Part shown: positions 1 through 5,042 of the stretch, in pieces
How the letters are laid out: each line of letters opens with the position of its first letter
How positions within the stretch are numbered: position 1 is the stretch's first letter
NCBI GenBank assembly: GCA_900766785.1
Contig: CAAFWT010000189.1
Coordinates: forward strand, 1-5,042
Direction of reading: 5' to 3'
DNA: 5,042 bases
DNA from: an uncultured Paraprevotella sp.
GTDB lineage: Bacteria; Bacteroidota; Bacteroidia; Bacteroidales; Bacteroidaceae
The notes under the pieces: generated by a model
Databases searched by the model: none
What the model was told of the DNA's origin: nothing
Seen by the model: only the letters and a program-made list of their open reading frames with translations
Translations under genes and position numbers: made by a program

Positions 1-1656
1 CTTGAGCGAAGCCTCATCTTTGATGCAAAGGTAACTGCCATCCAGTTCGATGACCATACCATGAGTCTGATTGAGAGTAGGAATCTCGTCCTCATTCAGA
101 TTCTGTCTCCACACTGCCTTTGTGGCAGTTGAGCCATTCAGTTTCCAGCAAATCTCACCGCTGAAGAGTTGCTCGGTATCACACAAAGTGGCACCCTGGT
201 TTATTTCTCCAAAAGGCTGCATGAAATAACTGTTGGTGACAGTAACATTGCCTGTATTACGTGCCAACAAGGCACAACCCTCTTCCTGCACGTTGAGTTC
301 TCCCAGCATCAGGGAATTACTTATACGAGTGGTGGCACCCGACCATCCTACGAAGCCTGCACAGCATGAGGTGGTCTCGGATTGGATGGTACCCTTGTAC
401 AGACAGTTGTCTATACTTAGTGTACCTTTGGTGCAATGACCTACCAGTCCGCCTTGGGTACCATCACCGTCCAGCGTAGAGTTGATCACCACATCAGATG
501 ATATATTCTCCAACAGGGCATTACCTTCAGTACAAGCAGCTATGGAGCTTGCATATTTCTGGCTTGTTTGGATAGTGCCGGTGATATGGAGGTTGCGAAT
601 GGTGGCGTTCGTGACATTCTGGAAGAGAGACACATTGGGGGCAGTGGAGTTATATGCCAACGTGATGGTATGTCCCTGGCCATCAAACGTTCCATTGTAG
701 GATCTTATATTGGAAAGTGATTTGCGAGCCGTGCTGTAATCGATATCTGCTTCCAACTTGGCATTGAGTGAAGTCTCTCCCATACGTACGGCACGACCGA
801 AATCATCCAGTTCCTCTGCATTGGCTATCAGGACAGTCCCCTCTGCATCAGTACGGAGAGTGGGGAGGGTGCCTTCAGCATGCTCTTCTGTGTCTACCCT
901 TTTAGCCTCTATTTCGTTATAGATAGCCTTTACCTCGTCGTCACTTAGGGGCTTATTGTAGATGCGTGCTATGGCTATGTCTCCCTGGAACACATTGGAA
1001 GCAAGAGAGCTGGAGCCTGGTTCGAAGTCTACTCCTACTCCAACAAAAGGAACTAAACTGCCTGAGGAGGGCAGACTCAAGTAACCTCCTGCACCATCCA
1101 CGGTGCTCACCAGTTCGCCATTGGCATACAGTTTACACTGGGCAGCTTCCTTGTCCCATACGCCCGTGAGGTGTATCCACTGGCCATCCACCACGGGTCC
1201 ATATGTGGCATCCTTATAACCGCCACCTATGACACATTCGAAATCCCATACACCATTATATATTATGATTCCGAAACCGCCTCCCTGATAACCTCCAAAG
1301 ATGTTGACCCACTGATTATCCATGGTACCTCCCTGGAAGTACGGACGGGCAAGCACCTCCATGGTCATACCGTCAGAAACGGCAGCAATGAGATTATCAT
1401 TGAAGGGGAAGCGAACATTGTTCATGGATTCCTTACCCCAACTCTCCTCCTCCTGACAGAGAACATTCATACCATACTGTGTGCTCTTCTTGATGTCCGG
1501 AGAGCCCATAACAAATACGGGATTGTTCATGGCAGAAGCATCCACCACTGTGCCATCGTCATGGCAGACCACGTTCAATACATCTGCCACAGGTGTTTGT
1601 GCAGACGACATAACTCCGGAGAGAAATGCCACGATTGTCAGTAATGTTTTCCTCAT
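1..1656 (-). CDS. Secreted LamG-domain / beta-helix (GLUG-like) protein, 3' end cut by the window
   Basis: This reading frame is open from an ATG at 1656 to the left edge: 552 codons with no stop, so the C-terminus is missing. Residues 1-19 form a Sec signal peptide (MRKTLLTIV start, hydrophobic core, likely cleavage in SSA|QT). Residues about 93-250 match a LamG/concanavalin A-like lectin fold. Key signs are a WIHLTGVWD strand (160-168), LYANGEL (176-182) and a closing FQGDIAIARIYNKPLSDDEV (223-242). Residues about 320-481 are a right-handed beta-helix. It opens with NGTFDGQGHTI (321-331) and has five coils starting near 343, 371, 403, 434 and 462, with GLVG/GFVG-type turns like the GLUG motif. 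Then come GEICWKLNG (500-508) and a VWRQNL...IPTL segment, which commonly follow such repeats in Bacteroidetes. LamG and GLUG regions usually bind carbohydrate or mediate adhesion, so a cell-surface or extracellular binding role is inferred. A catalytic domain may follow beyond the edge. The start is supported by the signal peptide; no Shine-Dalgarno sequence is visible. It lies 77 bases downstream of the phosphoesterase gene and is probably co-expressed with it. Confidence 0.9.
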   Translation of the reverse strand, partial: MRKTLLTIVAFLSGVMSSAQTPVADVLNVVCHDDGTVVDASAMNNPVFVMGSPDIKKSTQYGMNVLCQEEESWGKESMNNVRFPFNDNLIAAVSDGMTMEVLARPYFQGGTMDNQWVNIFGGYQGGGFGIIIYNGVWDFECVIGGGYKDATYGPVVDGQWIHLTGVWDKEAAQCKLYANGELVSTVDGAGGYLSLPSSGSLVPFVGVGVDFEPGSSSLASNVFQGDIAIARIYNKPLSDDEVKAIYNEIEAKRVDTEEHAEGTLPTLRTDAEGTVLIANAEELDDFGRAVRMGETSLNAKLEADIDYSTARKSLSNIRSYNGTFDGQGHTITLAYNSTAPNVSLFQNVTNATIRNLHITGTIQTSQKYASSIAACTEGNALLENISSDVVINSTLDGDGTQGGLVGHCTKGTLSIDNCLYKGTIQSETTSCCAGFVGWSGATTRISNSLMLGELNVQEEGCALLARNTGNVTVTNSYFMQPFGEINQGATLCDTEQLFSGEICWKLNGSTATKAVWRQNLNEDEIPTLNQTHGMVIELDGSYLCIKDEASLK

Positions 1657-1692
1657 AAGATAATTATAAAATGTTAGGAAATTAAAGACCTG

Positions 1693-1716
1693 CTCCCCAA
1701 TGATAGCATTGAGGAG
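1693..1716 (-). terminator. Intergenic hairpin, possible terminator or RNA-processing/attenuation stem
   Basis: In the minus-strand RNA, CTCCTCAATG and CATTGGGGAG flank a four-base loop (CTAT) and form a ten-pair stem with one U-G wobble. In the plus-strand RNA the same position would be a C-A mismatch, so the fold favours the direction in which both flanking genes are read. It begins 17 bases after the phosphoesterase stop and ends 36 bases before the start of the LamG gene. The RNA continues CAGGUCUUUAAUUU with no uninterrupted U tract, so it is not a classical intrinsic terminator. It may be a partial terminator, a 3'-end stabiliser or an intercistronic processing element. Confidence 0.4.
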
Positions 1717-1733
1717 AAGGTACACATAGAATA

Positions 1734-4163
1734 CTATTTCAGAATCTTATCACCATTGATGATGTACATACCCCGGGGTAAGGTATCACTGGCGTATCCT
1801 GCCATAGAGCCATCAAGTCTGTAGGCTACTGCATTGGTATGATAAGCGGAACGGACTTCTGTCACGGCAGTACCATCTGCACCTACGTGTACATTACATG
1901 CCGATGATACAGGCACACCATCCACACATACATAAAGTTTGTAACTACCCTCTGAGGGAACATTCAACTCCAATGAACCCTCTTCACCGCTTATTGAGGT
2001 CAGCTGATGAAGGGCAGTTTCGCCATCCTTCTGATAGCAGATACTGCCTGCCAGATGTTTGGTCATGCCTGAGTAACGAACCACGATACTCTCGTCCTTG
2101 GTGTAGGTGGAACGCTCACTTATCAGTGATACGGGTGTACCGATGATGAAATACTGACGTGGGAAGGGTTCGTCATAACCGTCAGACATAAAGTATCCCA
2201 CAAAATAGATTCCTGCTGCAAGAGGCGCAGACCAGTTCCTGGTTCCCGATACATTCAGGCGAAGTGGGTTGGTACCATTCGTGTAATAGAGCCAGGTGGG
2301 ACACTTAACATCAGGAGAGGGAACCACACTGGCAGAGTAGATTCCCACCCAATCATTGCTGATGCCAGGGGCTGAAGAGATGTTCACCTCTACAGCATCC
2401 CCCACTGCATAGACTTTCTTGTTGGTGGTGAGAGCAAATGCACTGGCATCATAGGCAGAGGAGGTCACATATACAGGCACACGGGGTGAGCACTCATCAT
2501 AACCTCCATTGGCAAACATCACCACATAGTGCGCAGCTGCAGCTGTGGCCTTGAGCGTAACAGTACCCTCCTTGGCATCGGTATAGGCCCAGGATATAGA
2601 CGGGTTGCCCGAACCGGGATTCTTCCCATTCTGATAGAGTCCTATCCATGCCTGCGTTCCCACAGGAGCACCGTTATAGGAAACGGCTATCTGTTCGCCG
2701 GGGATGACAAAGGCCTTGCCCAGAGTAAGGCTTGCATTGCCTGATGATATCGGTCCGGTTATCCAATCACTGTATACGGCATCACCCTTGTTGCCAAAAC
2801 ATTCGCATGGACGAACAATAAAGCGATAATGGAACAGGGTGGGCAGTTCGCTCAGACCGAACACACACACTACCTCAGACGCATCCTGATCTTCACCCAT
2901 GAAGCATTTGGGCGAGAAGACGCGCTTGGTGCAGGAGATGAATCTCACATCGAGCCATTCGTGTTCCACCTGCACTTCGTAGTCAAAGGCTCTCACGCCA
3001 GTATCTTTCTTGAGCACATTAGGGAAGTGAACAGTCACTTGCTCCTGCTCCACTCCATAGCGGTCCTTGCCTGTGGCCTGTGTCACGGTCACCTTGGTAC
3101 CGGCAGGGAACTGAGGCACAGAGGCTGTCTTCCTGCGATTCTCAAAGGTAAGGGGAGCCGTGAGAGAGATGGGCAGAGGCATCACCCAGGGATCGGCCAC
3201 AGGCTGGTCATGCACAAACTCTCTGCGCTCAAAGACAATGGCTCCGTCGTACACCTTTATGAGCATGCCTTCCTTACTGTCACCGCCCATATTGGCCATC
3301 TGAGTAGGTGGCTTGGTACTCCAGTCGTCCTGATATGTGTTCTCACGAGCTGGCATGGGATACAGATAACTCAGAGATGAGGTGCCGATGGAGGTGAACT
3401 GATCTTGCCAGAAATTGCGATCATCATTGAGTGGGGAATGAGAATGTCCGGAGAATGCAACAGCATTGGGATACCGATTGAGAATACTTGTCACAGTACC
3501 GTCATCCTGTCCCCATGCCCAGGGACCATTACAGGTATTCTTCAGATGTGGATGCTGGATATAGAAGAACGGCTTGTCTGCTCCCAGCTGAGAGGCATGC
3601 TCTGCCAGGAACTCACTCAGACCCGGTATGTTGTTGTCATGCCAATGGGCACCAACAAAACTATATCCATTGATCTGCTTTATCCAGATGGGAGAATAGG
3701 CCTCATGGAAATACTTCTCCCACACCTCAGCAGGATGATTATTGATGCCTTGCTCCTTGGCTACATCAGCACCCACCGAATTGATTACTCCTGCCCATGT
3801 AGCTCCCTGAACATCATGATTGCCATAGATGAAGAGTTTCTCAGTATGTTTACCGTCCAATCCCTTGTCATCAGGGAACACCTGATACCAGGAATCAGCA
3901 ACCACCTTCAGCTGTGGCTCCAGTCCCTGGTCGGCCATATCACCTGCTATGATCACTCCATCCACCTTCTGACTGCGGAAATATTCCAAAGCATGAATAA
4001 AGGTGGTGGCTGTACTGGTATCACGCAAGTGAATGTCACTCAGTACACCTATAACAATGTTAGGATTACCCAACGACTGAATGTCCATGGCCAGTGAAGG
4101 AGCACCTACGTATGCCGCTCCCACCAGCGCTGCTGACCTTTGGATGAAATCTCTTCTATTCAT
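1734..4163 (-). CDS. Exported calcineurin-like metallophosphoesterase with three C-terminal Ig/SKICH-like modules
   Basis: This is a complete 809-residue protein (ATG to TAG). The N-terminus NRRDFIQRSA followed by a small-residue hydrophobic stretch is a twin-arginine (Tat) signal, with likely cleavage near PSLA (22-25). That fits a metalloenzyme exported folded. Residues about 34-315 are the catalytic domain, with every expected dinuclear-metal motif: SDIH (D43, H45), GDMAD (D75), GNHD (N115, H116), IQHPH (H204) and SGHSH (H240, H242). The family hydrolyses phosphomonoesters or phosphodiesters using two metal ions. The actual substrate cannot be told from the sequence. Residues about 340-470 look like a beta-sandwich (FnIII-like) with five cysteines at 411-455. 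Residues about 477-760 hold three related beta modules, described separately. The tail (about 780-809) has YRLDGS and GMYIINGDKILK, like short C-terminal tails common on Prevotella/Bacteroides secreted proteins. The start is fixed by the Tat motif; no Shine-Dalgarno sequence is seen. The protein probably acts in the periplasm or at the cell surface. The LamG gene follows 77 bases downstream. Confidence 0.93.
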   Translation of the reverse strand: MNRRDFIQRSAALVGAAYVGAPSLAMDIQSLGNPNIVIGVLSDIHLRDTSTATTFIHALEYFRSQKVDGVIIAGDMADQGLEPQLKVVADSWYQVFPDDKGLDGKHTEKLFIYGNHDVQGATWAGVINSVGADVAKEQGINNHPAEVWEKYFHEAYSPIWIKQINGYSFVGAHWHDNNIPGLSEFLAEHASQLGADKPFFYIQHPHLKNTCNGPWAWGQDDGTVTSILNRYPNAVAFSGHSHSPLNDDRNFWQDQFTSIGTSSLSYLYPMPARENTYQDDWSTKPPTQMANMGGDSKEGMLIKVYDGAIVFERREFVHDQPVADPWVMPLPISLTAPLTFENRRKTASVPQFPAGTKVTVTQATGKDRYGVEQEQVTVHFPNVLKKDTGVRAFDYEVQVEHEWLDVRFISCTKRVFSPKCFMGEDQDASEVVCVFGLSELPTLFHYRFIVRPCECFGNKGDAVYSDWITGPISSGNASLTLGKAFVIPGEQIAVSYNGAPVGTQAWIGLYQNGKNPGSGNPSISWAYTDAKEGTVTLKATAAAAHYVVMFANGGYDECSPRVPVYVTSSAYDASAFALTTNKKVYAVGDAVEVNISSAPGISNDWVGIYSASVVPSPDVKCPTWLYYTNGTNPLRLNVSGTRNWSAPLAAGIYFVGYFMSDGYDEPFPRQYFIIGTPVSLISERSTYTKDESIVVRYSGMTKHLAGSICYQKDGETALHQLTSISGEEGSLELNVPSEGSYKLYVCVDGVPVSSACNVHVGADGTAVTEVRSAYHTNAVAYRLDGSMAGYASDTLPRGMYIINGDKILK
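1884..2735 (-). repeat. Three tandem protein-level beta-sandwich modules in the phosphoesterase (SKICH/Ig-like)
   Basis: Module 1 (residues about 477-566) and module 2 (about 577-675) share one pattern. Each has a start of the type (V/A)xPGEQIxVSY or YAVGDAVEVNI, then AWIGLY or DWVGIY, a Trp-Tyr strand (SWAYT, TWLYYT), and YVVMFANGGYDE or YFVGYFMSDGYDE, ending in a hydrophobic strand. Module 3 (about 677-760) keeps the opening (YTKDESIVVRYSG) and the closing GSYKLYVCVDG. It has lost the central W(I/V)GxY (LAGSICY instead) and the GYDE. The layout resembles the eukaryotic SKICH fold (PGxxVxVxY, DWVGIF). That likeness is by eye only, and a generic Ig-like fold is equally possible. The modules probably bind a ligand or space the enzyme from the surface. 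Divergence is high, so no DNA-level repeat is evident. Confidence 0.65.
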
Positions 4164-4238
4164 ATCATGTTAGTTTGATTGTTGACACTTATCTCAAGGG
4201 AATAGCGATGCTCTATGGATAGTTTTTATCTGACGCTA

Positions 4239-4268
4239 CAAATAAACATCCAACCTCCCAGTCATAAA
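4239..4268 (-). promoter_or_regulatory. Weak candidate promoter, proximal, for the phosphoesterase gene
   Basis: On the minus strand TTTA (4265-4268) is followed after 18 bases by TTTATTTG (4239-4246). The second element matches the Bacteroidetes -7 consensus TAnnTTTG at all but one fixed position, and the first matches the -33 TTTG at three of four. Transcription would begin near 4232, giving a leader of about 70 bases. In AT-rich DNA such matches arise by chance, so this is tentative and competes with the distal candidate. Confidence 0.25.
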
Positions 4269-4318
4269 GTTAATAATTATTCAAATATGGATGGGGTATT
4301 TTTTAATATTTATCTAAT

Positions 4319-4349
4319 AAAAAGTACAATTTTAGGTTAAAAAGGCAAA
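4319..4349 (-). promoter_or_regulatory. Candidate Bacteroidetes-type promoter, distal, for the phosphoesterase gene
   Basis: On the minus strand a perfect TTTG (4346-4349) is followed after 19 bases by TACTTTTT (4319-4326). This fits the -33 TTTG / -7 TAnnTTTG pattern used by the primary sigma factor of Bacteroidetes, apart from the last base. The spacing is close to that expected. Initiation near 4312 would give a leader of about 150 bases. The site starts just after the stop of the AbiEii-like gene, consistent with the downstream gene having its own promoter. No convincing terminator is visible for the AbiEii-like gene in this gap. Confidence 0.35.
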
Positions 4350-4358
4350 GTTGAATCA

Positions 4359-5042
4359 TTATACAGCTGGCGAGTTATTATTATCAATACGACCGTATTC
4401 TGTCCAATATGGTTTTAATGTGTCTTGAAGCCAACGCACCACCTCAGGAAATAACAGGGCACTATTGATATTTGCCTTCCTCAGGAAAGCTATCCACCGA
4501 ACCTCCATCTGAGGATTGTTTGGGAAGTCATTCCTGAAAAACATTGTGTCGGAATTATAGGATGTGTGACGATTCTCAAAAGTTCGGTTGATGGCATCTT
4601 GCAATATGGCAGTGTCATATTGGAAAGATGTGAGCAGATGGTGGATGTCATAATAGTCTTTCATACGGCTGCTTTGGTCAGCCAAATCTATGATGGCGTG
4701 CATCTTCTCTGCAATCACAGTTTCTGTGGAATAAGCAAGGATGCTTGCTTCGGGCAGTCCCTCTAACAACAGAGGATAGTCCAATGAAACTGGATGCGGA
4801 GTAACCACATCGCCAAATCCTACATCCATCGTGAGCACTTGTGCGATGGTGTCCATTGTCACAGGAATACTCAGACGGACTCCGTGGTAATCCTTGAACT
4901 CTGTGATGTTTTGGGAGACAATCTTGTCGCCAGCAAATAGTACACCATCCTCTTTGCAACCAACCGCACATATCTCGCGGAACGCCTCGGCTATGCGCTC
5001 GCCATCATTACTGATGTGTGTGCCAAGAAAGTCTATGTCCAA
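4359..5042 (-). CDS. AbiEii/AbiGii-family nucleotidyltransferase toxin, N-terminus beyond the window
   Basis: The frame is open from the right edge to a TAA at 4359, giving 227 visible residues. The TTG at the edge is an internal leucine codon, not a believable start. AbiEii proteins belong to the DNA polymerase beta-like nucleotidyltransferase superfamily and act as toxins in type IV toxin-antitoxin/abortive-infection systems; characterised relatives transfer nucleotides to RNA targets. Visible hallmarks, numbered from the edge, are the DID catalytic motif at residues 2-4 (within LDIDFLG), the MDVGFGD strand (72-78), TVIAEKMHAI (108-117, motif III lysine K113) and RMKDYYDI (126-133, motif IV). 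The missing part should carry the GGT...R motif, roughly 60-70 residues upstream, since family members are usually about 280-310 residues long. An AbiEi-type antitoxin normally lies just upstream, which would be outside the window. The family assignment is strong; toxicity is not shown by sequence alone, since many such genes are solitary. Confidence 0.9.
   Translation of the reverse strand: MDIDFLGTHISNDGERIAEAFREICAVGCKEDGVLFAGDKIVSQNITEFKDYHGVRLSIPVTMDTIAQVLTMDVGFGDVVTPHPVSLDYPLLLEGLPEASILAYSTETVIAEKMHAIIDLADQSSRMKDYYDIHHLLTSFQYDTAILQDAINRTFENRHTSYNSDTMFFRNDFPNNPQMEVRWIAFLRKANINSALLFPEVVRWLQDTLKPYWTEYGRIDNNNSPAV

Noticed and set aside
1171..1644. Plus-strand open frame of 157 codons
   Set aside because: It is antisense to the signal peptide and LamG region of the left gene, which has clear domain-level coding evidence on the minus strand.
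1657..1692. Promoter for the LamG gene directly before its start
   Set aside because: The best TAnnTTTG-like match (TAATTTCC) has two mismatches and no properly spaced TTTG upstream, so read-through from the phosphoesterase gene is more likely.
2829..3380. Plus-strand open frame of 183 codons
   Set aside because: It is antisense to the middle of the phosphoesterase gene, its composition is rich in His and Leu without domain signatures, and no start signals are visible.
3405..4097. Plus-strand open frame of 230 codons
   Set aside because: It lies entirely antisense to the phosphoesterase catalytic domain, whose metal motifs are all intact. The translation has no recognisable motif and looks like an antisense shadow.
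4201..4235. Small inverted repeats (GATA...TATC and ATAG...CTAT) in the leader of the phosphoesterase gene
   Set aside because: Stems are only four base pairs long and lie in AT-rich DNA; nothing supports a riboswitch or operator there.
4678..4971. Second minus-strand frame of 97 codons inside the AbiEii-like gene
   Set aside because: It is out of frame with the well-supported AbiEii reading frame and shows Cys/Arg/His-rich shadow composition.
5040..5042. TTG at the right edge as the start codon of the AbiEii-like gene
   Set aside because: It encodes the residue just before the catalytic DID motif. The family has an essential GGT motif further upstream, so the true start must be outside the window.
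1..5042. CRISPR arrays, tRNA/rRNA genes, insertion-sequence ends
   Set aside because: No regularly spaced direct repeats, no tRNA-like cloverleaf sequences, no rRNA-like stretches and no transposase motifs were seen on either strand.

Overview
The window looks like chromosomal DNA from a member of the Bacteroidales (Bacteroides/Prevotella-like). The evidence is indirect. Proteins have the domain styles typical of that order: LamG plus beta-helix surface proteins, and a metallophosphoesterase with Ig-like tails and a short C-terminal GMYIINGDKILK-type tail. No Shine-Dalgarno sequence precedes the two visible starts. The intergenic DNA is AT-rich and holds TTTG / TAnnTTTG-like promoter candidates. 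All three genes lie on the minus strand, so the region reads from the right edge to the left.

Right part (4359-5042): the C-terminal three quarters or so of an AbiEii-family nucleotidyltransferase, the toxin half of a type IV toxin-antitoxin or abortive-infection pair. Its N-terminus and any AbiEi-like partner lie beyond the right edge.

Gap (4164-4358): 195 bases of AT-rich DNA with two tentative Bacteroidetes-type promoters for the next gene and no gene of its own.

Centre (1734-4163): a complete 809-residue exported calcineurin-like metallophosphoesterase. It has a twin-arginine signal, all seven expected metal ligands, a middle beta domain, three tandem beta-sandwich modules resembling SKICH/Ig-like folds, and a conserved-looking C-terminal tail.

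Gap (1657-1733): 77 bases containing a strong hairpin that pairs fully only in minus-strand RNA.

Left part (1-1656): the first 552 residues of a second secreted protein, with a signal peptide, a LamG-type lectin domain and five beta-helix (GLUG-like) coils. It is open at the left edge.

The phosphoesterase and the LamG/beta-helix protein probably form a two-gene cell-envelope unit: one enzyme and one binding or adhesion protein, possibly acting on the same phosphorylated glycan or other external polymer. The substrate cannot be read from the sequence. The AbiEii gene is probably functionally separate. The 195-base gap and the candidate promoters suggest independent transcription.
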